Positions 1 through 9,297 of a DNA stretch of 64,000 nucleotides are shown piece after piece. Numbering within the stretch: the stretch's first letter is position 1; every line of letters begins with the position of its first letter. Made by a program: the position numbers and the translations under genes. The notes beneath the pieces were generated by a model. The model was not told the DNA's origin. It was given only the letters and a program-made list of their open reading frames with translations, and did not search any database. This DNA is from Gongronella butleri (Eukaryota > Mucoromycota > Mucoromycetes > Mucorales > Cunninghamellaceae), in the NCBI GenBank assembly GCA_025201375.1, contig JAIWZP010000049.1:1-64000 (forward strand). The letters run 5' to 3'.

Positions 1-18
1 TGGCCGTGAGGATCTTAC

Positions 19-1485
19 TTTATAAAGTAGCCATCAATGTCAAAGTGCTTGTTCCAAAGGGCAAGTGTGTTGGTCTGGTTCAGGGCAGTTTTGTTGTTCG
101 TGGCCTGCAGGCGCTCGTCAATGAACTTGGTCAGCGCAATCAGGTCGCCCAATTCGGCAGCAGGGTCCTTTTTTTTCTTGTCGTCGGCCTTGTCACCCGC
201 GGCAGCCTGGTTGTCCTTGTTCTTTTTGTCTTTGTTGCCCTTTTTGTCCTTTTTATGCTTTTTGTGCTTGTTGTTCGCATCATTGTCGTCCTTATCGTCT
301 TGCTTGGGCTCGACTTCGACCGAGTAGGAGGTTTGCTCATAGGGTGCCGTGGCGTTGCCATGATAACTCAGGTCGGCCTTGTACTTTTTCGTCTTGATGT
401 TGCCGTCACCCTTGTACAGGATGCCATTGGCGTAGTGCTTATCGCCTGCGGCAAATTCATTACGGAGCCAGTGGTCGTCGTAGCGCTCAATCAGCAGAAA
501 GAGTCCGATCGCGCGATCGTTGATGATCAGCCTGAAACCAATTCATGCATGAGCCACGTGAAAAATAAAGCTTACAAAAAAAAAAAAAAAAAAAAAAAAC
601 GAGATCGGGCACTTGCCTAACATAGCTGCTGCGCGAGCCAGGGCGGCCCGCGGCCGCAAGCATGTCGTATGCCAGTTTTTCACGGATAAAGGATGGGTCG
701 GCACCGCACGCACGCAGCTTGAGCTTCTTGTACCCGTCCAATTTGCCGCCTTTTGGAAGATTCAAATTATAGGAAAGCTTGCTAAAGTAGCGTGTTGATC
801 GGCCCGACAGTGAAATCTTGACATCCTGGAACGGCATCGTGTGCTTGGCCCTGAAAAAAAATAAATTAAAAAAAAAACGAGGGTCCAGGAAGTTGGGGAC
901 CCATGATCAGTCGCTGTGTTTGGTTTTTTTTTCCTATTTTTCGCGCGGCGCCCAATGTATTTACGTGATGTAAGTGGCATTGGCCTCAATGCTGATGTCC
1001 TGGAGATAGTAGCCGTGCAGATTGTCGATATCGCGCGCGGATGCCTGCAGATGCAGCGTTGGGATTTCATTTTGCGGGTGCAGATGGTCCACGTCGCGCC
1101 GATCGTACGCTTGCGGCAGGCTTTTCAGAGTGGGCAGCGTCTTGACGCGGCGATACACCCATTGGCGGCCATAGAATTCGTGCAGCCCCGCCTGGCGCGG
1201 TGCACGTACAAATGCCTCGGTGGTTTCATTCTTTTGGGTCGCGTGGTTCAGCTGCGTGTACCGATAGCCATGCGCCGCCGCGGGCGCGGACACCGCGTAC
1301 AGCACGCTGTCATTGGATACGCGTGTCATCCGATACATGTGCACGTCGTCAATCACCACGGCCAGATCCATGTTGCCCTTGGGCGTCGCAATCACCTTGT
1401 ATTGCACCAAAGCTTGATCATCCGTGGCCCTGCCCTGGCACGGACTGCTGAACAGAAGCAGTAAAAGCACAATGGCTATCATCAA
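19..1485 (-). CDS. CotH-family secreted protein, partial at left edge
   Basis: Spliced exons are 1485-965, 850-617 and 531-19. The last exon ends at a donor (GTAAGA), so the C-terminus lies outside the window. Residues 1-18 form a signal peptide (MMIAIVLLLLLFSSPCQG). The middle matches the CotH protein-kinase-like fold: MPFQDVKISLSGRSTRY, then LKLRACGADPSFIREKLAYD, then LIINDRAIGLFLLIERYDD. A Lys/Asn/Asp-rich low-complexity insert (HKKHKKDKKGNKDKKN) follows. CotH proteins in Mucorales are cell-surface or secreted, and some bind host receptors; in bacteria CotH is a spore-coat kinase. Which role applies here cannot be told. The start gives the signal peptide. The second intron (532-616) has a GC donor, AG|GCAAGT. 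Family call is firm; function is inferred. Confidence 0.8.
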
Positions 1486-1670
1486 AATAAAAATAAAAAC
1501 GCATCAGATCAATTGGGATCCATCCATGACCGCGTCTTGACAAGCTGGATCGCCTCAAGATGAGCCTACCTTGACAAACAAACACGCTTGAGCGACAAGG
1601 AAGCATGATAAAGTTGATGAATCAAAGGAAATGAAAGAAATGAACAGTTAGCAGCAAAAAAGCACATGCC

Positions 1671-1677
1671 TTTTATA
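1671..1677 (-). promoter_or_regulatory. TATA box upstream of the CotH-like gene
   Basis: On the minus strand the sequence reads GGGTATAAAAGGCATG, about 186 bp upstream of the CotH-like start codon. It sits in the 393-bp gap between that gene and the ARL5-type gene, both on the minus strand. I saw no other feature in that gap. This is a sequence match only. Confidence 0.4.
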
Positions 1678-1878
1678 CCCAATTTGCGGTCGGCGACGCA
1701 CGCGACATCACATTTTCGGCGCTGAGCCAAAAACAGTAATAGCCTGATCGGCAGTGCATAAGGAGTCGAGCAGCGTGCGCCTTTTAAAAAAATGGAAATT
1801 GCAAAAGATCCTGGTATCATATCCTGTCATTTTATTAGAGGGTCGATTCTAGTCTATAAAAATGCACACCAAGATGCT

Positions 1879-3077
1879 TTACGACCCCGAGATTTGCAAC
1901 ACGACCCAATCCAAGCCTTCAAAGAGCCTATCAAATCAGAGATGCGCGACGTCAATGTCTGTCGTTTGTCATTTGTCGCGCGGAAACGACGCCTCTTTGC
2001 GCCTGTTTTCCCTCTCTTGCTCCCTAGCGACGCGTCGCATGGTTCTTTCCCACCCCCTCACTCCCCGTTGCCATCGTTGCCACTTACCCATCTCCTGTCA
2101 ATGCAGAGCATGCCTATTTTTAAAAAAAGAAAATGGGTAAAAATAGCAAGGTTAGATCGCAACGTGTGGATCATTTTTTCTATGGTCTGTCGCGTCTGAG
2201 CATCTCCCCCCCTGCATGCGCATCGCCGTGTCACGGCAAACCCCTTAATGCCTGTCGCGTTGCCATACCTGGATGTGCCATTGCCGTTCCTTCAAACTGG
2301 TTAAACTCAAGGTGTCGGAGATCTTGGCCGCCGACAATGCCCCCTTGACATCTTGCTTGTTGGCAAAGACGAGCAAACTGGCGTTTTGCAGTTGCTAAAA
2401 AAGAGAAAAAAAGAATGACACGGTTTCCCCGTGAGAATGTCGCAAACTTTTCAAAACTCCCTAGCAACGCATTGTCCACCTCCCCTTGAGCTCAACTCCC
2501 TATTCTTTTTTTTTTAATATCCACGCATCTTACGTCGCTTTCCATCATCTGGTGCAGTTCTTGCTTGGCTATGTGTAACCGATTGACATCGGTGCTATCA
2601 ATGACCATGATCACCGCCTGTTTTTAAAAAAAGAGATGGTTGGTCCTTTATCGCTTTTTATTTCTTCTCCCCCCTTTTTGCTTTGCTCACCTTGGTATCG
2701 ATGTAATACGTCTTCCATGACGTGCGCAGGGACTCTTGGCCGCCAATGTCCTGCACAATGACCGAGAAAAAAGAAGAAGAAATGAGCCCTTTTCGCGCGT
2801 GACCAGGGATTTCTGTGACTTACCCACATGATAAACTTGATATTTTTATATTCAATTTGCTCGACGTTGCTTCCAATGGTTGGTGTCGTGGTGACAACCT
2901 GGTCCATCAGCCTAAATAGCGAGTCAAAAACGAGAAACGAGCTAAAAAAGGACAGGGGTCGCCTTACAACTTGTACAAGATGGTCGTTTTGCCGGCGTTG
3001 TCCAGCCCTACAATGATGATCTTGACCTCCGCCTTTGAAAAGAGTCTATTCCACAAGTTGCTAAACAGGACGCCCAT
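1879..3077 (-). CDS. ARL5: ARL5-type Arf-like small GTPase
   Basis: Seven exons: 3077-2968, 2911-2824, 2750-2691, 2617-2534, 2394-2269, 2113-2088 and 1927-1879. All phases agree and give 180 aa, the usual ARL5 length. Visible motifs: N-terminal MGVLFSNLW with Gly2 (myristoylation/acetylation position), P-loop GLDNAGKTT, switch [12 protein letters not shown], switch [16 protein letters not shown] base-specificity loop and the C-terminal [16 protein letters not shown] box. ARL5 proteins act at the trans-Golgi, recruiting GARP for endosome-to-Golgi retrieval; this is family knowledge. Exon 6 is only 26 nt, and it and exon 7 were found only by motif-guided splicing. ARL1 is the alternative, but TPTIGSNVE and LFEGLDW favour ARL5. 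Confidence 0.9.
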
Positions 3078-3628
3078 GGGATGAAACGGAGGGTGAAAAT
3101 AGTGAAAAATGAAAAAGAAAAAGGGAAAGCTTTCATTTTTCTGCGCGTGGCACCTTGCGGGTTGCACGGCGGCCGCTGAATTCATCATGTGCTGAAAAAG
3201 GGAAAATCAGACGCTGCACTGGTTGGCCAAAAATGGACAAAAAAAGTGCAATCATGCCAATGGCGCAATGGGAGTCTCACTTTGCCCTCCTCCCAACTTT
3301 TTCATCGAGCCTCCTGTTCCCGTCCATGGGTGCGTTTTCTTCCAAAATAAAATGATGCAGAGGAACGTCAAGGTTGAAGGGAAGGGGGCCGCGGGGCCCA
3401 TTGGGTCGCTGCTTGTCACCATGGCCCCAAAGGTGAAACACTGCAAGGGCGGCGCGCGCAGAGACAAGGGCCAAGGGCCAATTCTGCATGAATCAAGCGC
3501 TCTGCGTATTTTTGGGCCCGACTCGCACCAATTCTTTCTCTCGTTTTCTTTTTTCTCTCTTTTTGTCTCCTTTTTTTTCCCTTTTCACACACACACACAC
3601 ACCGTTCTTTTCCATTTTGTTGCTCGCC
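3078..3628. other. Divergent intergenic region
   Basis: This region separates the ARL5-type gene (minus) from a small plus-strand gene. Open frames here are short and low-complexity, and I see no coding signal. It holds the CA microsatellite at 3586-3602 and pyrimidine-rich runs (3535-3580) just upstream of the plus-strand start, consistent with a fungal promoter or 5' UTR. Confidence 0.5.
3586..3602. repeat. (CA)n microsatellite
   Basis: About 8.5 perfect CA units, ending 26 bp before the ATG of the gene at 3629. It probably lies in that gene's 5' UTR. Confidence 0.9.
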
Positions 3629-4245
3629 ATGGCCCACGTCGAATCCGCCCCACAAGACTCGTTCACGCCGTCACTTGGGCTGCGGTGGTGGATGAACAAG
3701 ATGAGGAAGAGCAAGCCGCCAAAAGCAGAGCCTACGTGTCAAATTGACGACGACGTGCACGACGCCGCGGGCGACTCCGTCATGGACGATGATGTGTACC
3801 TGAATTTTGTCCGCATTGGCCAAAACGACAGCGTCAGCAATTTGAGTGCGTCGGAAAAGGCAAGCGCGTCCAATCTGGGCGTCAGCCAGGATCTCGCCTC
3901 ATCCTTACGCGTGCTTTATCCGTACGCTTCGTCAGAGACTGAAAGCTGCATCAGCGAGGATATAAAAAGCAATGCGTCCATCAAGAGCAAACCATGGGTT
4001 AGCAAACCCGTCGATCATCCCGCACAACAAGAATTCATCGAACCACCGTCCCCTTCCAATGTAAGCGACCACTCATCGGCGGATATCAGCCCAGCACAGC
4101 GAATTGTCAAGCTAAAGGTAAGAAAAAAAAATGACCCATGCACTACTAGCAACCGCACACTCATCCCTTTTTCCCGCTTTTTTTTTTCTTTTTTCGATTT
4201 TTCGCCCCAATTTAGGGTGGCATTGGCAAGTGGATCGGCTCGTGA
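3629..4245 (+). CDS. Small Ser/Asp-rich protein of unknown function
   Basis: Two exons, 3629-4117 and 4216-4245, joined at AAAG|GTAAG and TTTAG|GG in frame, give 205 aa. The product starts MAHVESAPQDSFTPSLGLRW, has a basic patch (NKMRKSKPPK), then a long Ser/Asp/Glu-rich region likely to be disordered, and ends KGGIGKWIGS. I do not recognise a family. The last exon is only nine codons plus stop and is supported by phase and splice signals alone. It is tail-to-tail with the thiamin pyrophosphokinase gene (about 200 bp between stops), so their 3' UTRs may overlap. Regular codon use, start context after a pyrimidine-rich leader and a spliced end argue for a real gene. Confidence 0.6.
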
Positions 4246-4452
4246 TGCCATTCAAGTTTGTCGCTTTCTCTTTCTGCGCACGCGCTCGTGGGATGGTGCG
4301 CCCTTATTCCCCCCTCCCCCTTTTTTTTTTTTCTCTTTTCTTCAATGTCATTTCGCTCTCTCCCCCCCTCCGTATAATATATCATTCATTTACGTACAAT
4401 GCCTTTTATCCTTTATTTATTATATTAAAAAAAGACGCTTTCCATCAACGAT

Positions 4453-5746
4453 CTACGCTTCGTGCTCCATGTCCTTGACCTCGGTCGTCCATACAAGTGG
4501 ATTATCCGTTTCGACTTGAATCAGATCAGAATCCAATACATTGCATGTGCTGACCATGCCGCCAAATTGACACAAGTGGTTCTCTATGCGCATCGAAAAG
4601 CGATCATCAGGAATTCATGCGCTGGTCGCTTCTCCATTTTGCTTCCACGCGCTTTTTTTCATCTTTTACCTAAATTCCATTTGAGGCCCTTGGTCGTCAG
4701 GGTTGCCGGCATACCAATGGGCATGATACCGCAATGTGGACCTTCAGCGTCCGTCAGACAGTGGATATGATGCGTGCCCTATACCCCCAAAAAAGCAAAA
4801 GAGCAAAAAAAAAAAAAAAAAAAAAAGAAAAAGAGGTTTGTATGTGTCCATCCCGCGTCGCATTTAAAAAATGGCGTCGTTTTACCTTGTCCAGCAAGAT
4901 GGTCAGGTTCTGATCGCTGACGAGAATCACGCGGCGGTCAATCTGATCCTTCATCACGTACAAATAGTTGACATTGGCAATGGTGTGGTCAAACCGGCCG
5001 CCCAGTGCAGGCATCGCCACAATATCGAGCTAAAAAAAATAAATAATGGAGCATCATGACGCGTCAGTGGCACTCCGAGCCATTGGACGCATGCAATCGC
5101 GCGTTTTGGCCATGGATGACTCGCTTTGCCTTTGTTTTTCTTCTTTTTTTTTTGCTTTACCTTGGGATGCGTCTTGCTGAATTCCTTATCGTCGAGGAGC
5201 AGGACACACTTCATAAAGTCGGTGCTGTCCTGCTCGCTGACCTCCGAGATCTTGACCCCCTGCCAAAAAAAAGAGCCATTTTCATGAGCTGTGTGCCCAT
5301 TTGACACCTCCATGACCCGATTTCAATCCTTTTACTGACCTTGGATTCGTAATATGTCCTGACATCGTCGCGGATCGAGTCCATATCGCCGGCAATCTCA
5401 TGTGGAAGAAACCTGAAACACACAGAATGTCAATTGTGTGGCATTTTGCGCGCAAATCGCTTTTTACTTTTCAAGCAAGCTTTGCTCGTGCTTGAACGCG
5501 TCGTAGAGTCGGTTAGCACCCCCGTCGGCGGCAAACCTATACGTGGCTGAAAAGGGCAAAAAAAAAAAAACGAAAAAAGGGTCAAAACAGGCGTTTGCAC
5601 GGCTCGTTTCTGTTACCTCGTTCCCACAACCGCTCAAACATCTTGACCTTGACCAAAGGCTGGTCCAACAGGATGAGACAAAACGGATTGGGCTTGGCGC
5701 CTGGGGACAGGATATTGGCAGGACACCAGTGTGTGACAATACTCAT
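4453..5746 (-). CDS. THI80: Thiamin pyrophosphokinase
   Basis: Seven exons: 5746-5617, 5546-5468, 5412-5340, 5259-5161, 5029-4886, 4778-4670 and 4583-4453, all in phase, encoding 254 aa. It transfers pyrophosphate from ATP to thiamin, the last step to thiamin diphosphate, in the cytosol. Diagnostic motifs appear in order: RFAADGGANRLYD, AGDMDSIR (catalytic Asp pair), DSTDFMKC, ALGGRFDHTIANV, then TTKGLKWNL and the C-terminal FGGMVSTCN. Length fits fungal Thi80. The last acceptor (CATAG|AGAAC) was chosen because it alone joins GLKWNL to the FGG block in frame. The start at 5746 is the most downstream ATG that leaves the N-terminal strand intact. Confidence 0.93.
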
Positions 5747-6148
5747 GGCGGTGCGCGAGAAAAGCGAAAAAGAACGACGAAACATTGGGAGGCGTTGGGC
5801 GGAAAGGGAAAAAAAAGGGCGTCGTCGTACTCCGTCGCTCAAAAAAAGTGCGGAGCTCTGCTTTCCGGGGGTCCATGCGCAAAAAGATGCGCAAAAAGAA
5901 TCGCTAAAATCAAAAAAAAAATCGATGACATAGTGCTTTACTTTATTATGATATTTCTTTCAAATAGATGGAAAAAGAGATGCATAAAGACGAAAAACGT
6001 TGAAAAAAAAAACACAGAGATGCTAAAAGGGCTTGTACACTTGAAGTGGAGGGGCGAACAATAGAAATAAAACAAGAGAAAACATCGATTTTTCTAAATC
6101 AATGAAAAAGATGCAATTCGGAGAAAGAGATATAAAAAATAAAAGAGA
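5747..6148. other. Intergenic, A-rich
   Basis: Upstream of thiamin pyrophosphokinase and downstream of the Q/H-rich gene, both on the minus strand. A-rich on the plus strand, with several ATAAA-type motifs on either strand that could be polyadenylation signals. No gene seen. Confidence 0.5.
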
Positions 6149-8892
6149 TCATCGGTAGCGCCTTGAGGGTGAATTGGAAGCGATGGGCGCAAGGTTGGCA
6201 CTGGATGTGGAGGCGGATCTCCGAACGGCGGGATTCCACTGTTGCTGTGTGGTGCGTGAGGGCTGCCACATGCGAGGGTTTGTGCCTGCCGTGCCATTGA
6301 TGCCTCCGGCAGCCGCCGACGGTGACTGTTTGCTACTGGGCCCGGCCTCGAGCATGGATGTGGACGCGGACGGCGATAATTGCATGGCTAAATGATGCTG
6401 ATGAGCGCGTGTGGAGGCGGACGACGACGGCGACGCGGTCAGAGGCTGTTGTTGCGAGCTGACGCGTGCCGAGTGATGACGTGTCGGGCGTGCGCGTGGT
6501 CCACCGCCAGCCGACGGGCCCAATTGAGGCGAAAGATGCGAATTCCGCGCACGATCATAATCCATATAATAGCCCGTCGATCTTGGGCGCGGTGCATACT
6601 CGTCGTCGTGCCTCTGGTCGCCTTCCAGTGCGTCGTCATGCTCCAATTCGTGCTGTCCGTGGCTTTCGTCGTCGTCTTGGTCGTCGTAGCCTTGTTGGTA
6701 ATAATAATCGCGATACCGTGGATCGTCTTGCTGCTCATACTCGTCATTGTACCTGCGCCATTGCGATGGAGACCCACGCATGTCGTCCAATTGGTCGTGG
6801 TGCTGCTGGTGCTGCTGGTGCTGCTGCTGTTGTTGGTAGTAATGCTGATGCTGCGGAAGTGGAGGATGGCGCGCGGCGATTCTTTGGGCATAATACGGAT
6901 GTCTGTGGCGATAGACGGGGGGCAATTGGTGATGGTGGTGATAATATTGGTCCATGTAGTACCGCTGCTCATAATCCGACTCGTCATACTGGTCGTACGC
7001 CGTGCCCCGCTGCAAAACATCGTCCAATTCCTCGTCATAATAATCATCCTCCTCATTTTCGTAATATTCTTGCTGTGCATGATGCTGATGTTGCTGGGAA
7101 AGACGCGCTTGGGGGTGGTGGTGGTGCCTAGGGTCGTATGCATCATCCATTTCGTCCAATTCGTCATCTTGCTCGTCTTGTTCGTCTTCCCAATACGCAT
7201 CGGGCTCAAATTCGTAGACAACATCGGTGCTCTTGAATTGGACCTTGCGTTTGGGCTTTTTCATCATCTGCTGGCTGGGGCTCGGCGTGTTCCGAGGCAT
7301 CATTTTGCGTTTTTCGGCCGATTGCGATGCTGTTGGCGTGGGTGTGGACAAGTGTGTCTGATGAAGCATGTGTGTGAGTGCATGGACCGGCTTTCTTTGA
7401 GTGTAGGACGACGACGATGGCGAGGTCGGGGTTGGTGCAGGCGACGGCACGACTTGCTGGTGCAATTGGGGCTGTTGTTGGATCATTTGCTGGATCATTG
7501 GCTGCTGGATGGGTTGTGTAGCCACCGCTGATGAATTGGGCAATAATGGGGGTGTTGGTGTTGGCAGCGGCATGGGCTGGCTGTGGAGCAGGGCCTGGAG
7601 CTGCTGCTGGTATAATAAAAGCTGCTGCTGCTGCTGTAAAATGGACAGATTGTTCCAATTGTTCATGGCCATGAGTGGCGATGGGGTCATCATGAATGGC
7701 GGCGCCGCATTGCCATAGGCAAACATGGGATTCATGCCCGTGCCAAGCATCGCCGCCGCGGGATTCATGGCGGCCATGGATGCCGCCGATGTGCCTGGTG
7801 TCATGGCCGATGGCATGCTCGAAGCGGCATTGGCCTGTGCTTTGTTGCCATCCGGGTGGAAAGGGAAGCTGCTGACAAGCTGGATCCATTGACGCGCCTG
7901 GTCGGGCGGCAAAGGAAGTGGATACGTGCCCGCCTTGGCGAAAAACGAGGGCAGCCACCCGGGTGGGTCGCCCGACGTCGTGCGACGGTCAAGCGTGATG
8001 ATCGGCTGCGACTTGTCCCGCCGCATATCTTTGATCGATGGCTCCAGCGTCCCATGCACCGGGCCCGTGACTATAGAGCATCAAAAAAAAAAACACAATG
8101 AGAATTCATAAAACAAGATGAAACGGCATGAAAAATAAAAAAAAAACATAGATGAAAAAGCCAATTGGGGGCTCATAAAAGACAAAATGAATTACCGAGA
8201 ACCACGGGTGGGCAGCCTGTAAGAGTGGTCTCGCGCTTGATTTCCACATTGTGGCGCGGCTGGTTGGGCTGGCATACGAGATGAAGGAGAAGCGGCGTGT
8301 TCTTGTCAAACCGGACGCTGCTAAAGTCGTTGGAGGCCAGTTTGTCGTCAGGGTGAGAGAGAAAAAGAGAGCAAGTGGGCACGAGTCAAGAAAAAAAAAA
8401 AAGCGCGATGGTATCGTAAAAAAGCGAAAAAACGAGCGCCTAGAGTGAGCGAAAAGAACGACGTAGGGGGTATGTCCAGGCGAGAAGCGTGAAAAAAGGG
8501 CGGGTGGTATCGTGGCAAAGAAGGGTAAAAGAAGGGGGTGAAGGGTGCAATGGCAAGACAAGGAACAAGAAAGAAAGAAAAAGAAGACAAACGGCCAAAA
8601 AAAGGGGAGGGGGGGCGACAAAAAAAGCGATCGTTTTTCAAAAATGGGCTTGCTTTTGCCTTTTTTGGTCCACCCCCGCTTTCCCCCTCCCTTTTTTTTC
8701 TTTTTCTTTGATCCAGCCACTTTTTTTGTTCCCAATGGACTCAAACCGACGAGCATGGAGGCCATTGGACGTACACAAATGGATGGTTGTAGGCGCAACG
8801 TCGACGGAATTGTCGACGTGTTTTCTGGACAGAAACGACAAAAACTCCCCTGAAGAGCCAATTTTCGAAAAATGATTGGCGGAAAATTCCAT
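6149..8892 (-). CDS. Large Gln/His/acid-rich protein of unknown function
   Basis: Main exon 8070-6149 and an upstream exon 8320-8196 join in phase across GTAATT...CTATAG. A proposed first exon 8892-8733 needs a weak donor (GTTTGA) and a 412-nt intron, so the N-terminus is uncertain. The ordered part (about 200 aa) reads VRFDKNTPLLLHLVCQ, then QPIITLDRRTTSG, then PPGWLPSFFAKAGTYPLPLP. The rest is low complexity: Met/Ala-rich, poly-Gln, a basic KKPKRKVQF patch that could be a nuclear signal, then long Asp/Glu/Tyr/His/Gln-rich and Ser-rich tracts. That layout suits a nuclear transcription or chromatin cofactor, but I recognise no domain and assign no function. The three bodies of trinucleotide-like repeats (CTG/CAG) encode the Q and H runs. 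Confidence 0.6.
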
Positions 8893-9297
8893 CTCCGCTG
8901 TGACTGGTCTCTTTTACCACTTCAAAAAAAACATCTTCGCGATTGCCTTTATTGGGTCAAGAGAGAATTGATTGGGTGACTTTCTTGGGAGTGCTATTGT
9001 GACAAAAAAATCGACGCGTCTTCGCCGTTGTTTCTCCGTTTCAACAGGCGTGGCGCAGTAAGGGGATTCTCTGAATTGTTTTGTTCGTGCACTGCCCTCC
9101 TATAATAGCCAACAAGAAGGCCATGAGGGTAGAAAACCATTATTGGTATGGGTGAGAGTCATGGGTATGAGGATATAAAAAAGAAAAAAAAATGGGCAGG
9201 GGGACAAAAAAATTAGGGATCATAAAAGTTGAGTGAGCGGGGATACGTGTTCTTTTGCTCTTCTTCCCTCTTTCTTTCTTTTCCCACACGGTCCAAC
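8893..9297. other. Divergent promoter region (Q/H-rich gene and Fanzor)
   Basis: A 405-bp spacer between the minus-strand Q/H-rich gene and the plus-strand Fanzor gene. It contains GACGCGTC at 9013-9020, an MluI cell-cycle-box-like core, and a GATATAAAAAAG TATA-like stretch near 9171, about 125 bp before the Fanzor ATG. No terminal inverted repeat or target duplication was visible at the Fanzor side. Confidence 0.4.

Noticed and set aside
6392..7531. 379-codon plus-strand frame rich in Val, Leu and Ile
   Set aside because: It is the antisense of the Q/H/D-rich exon; the hydrophobic look follows from complementing CAG/CAC/GAC codons.
8106..8861. Long minus-strand frame beginning MALQGSFCRFCPENTSTIPS
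   Set aside because: Most of it is Phe/Pro/Ser translated from C/T-rich DNA; only the region 8196-8320 shows a coding pattern, and in a different frame.
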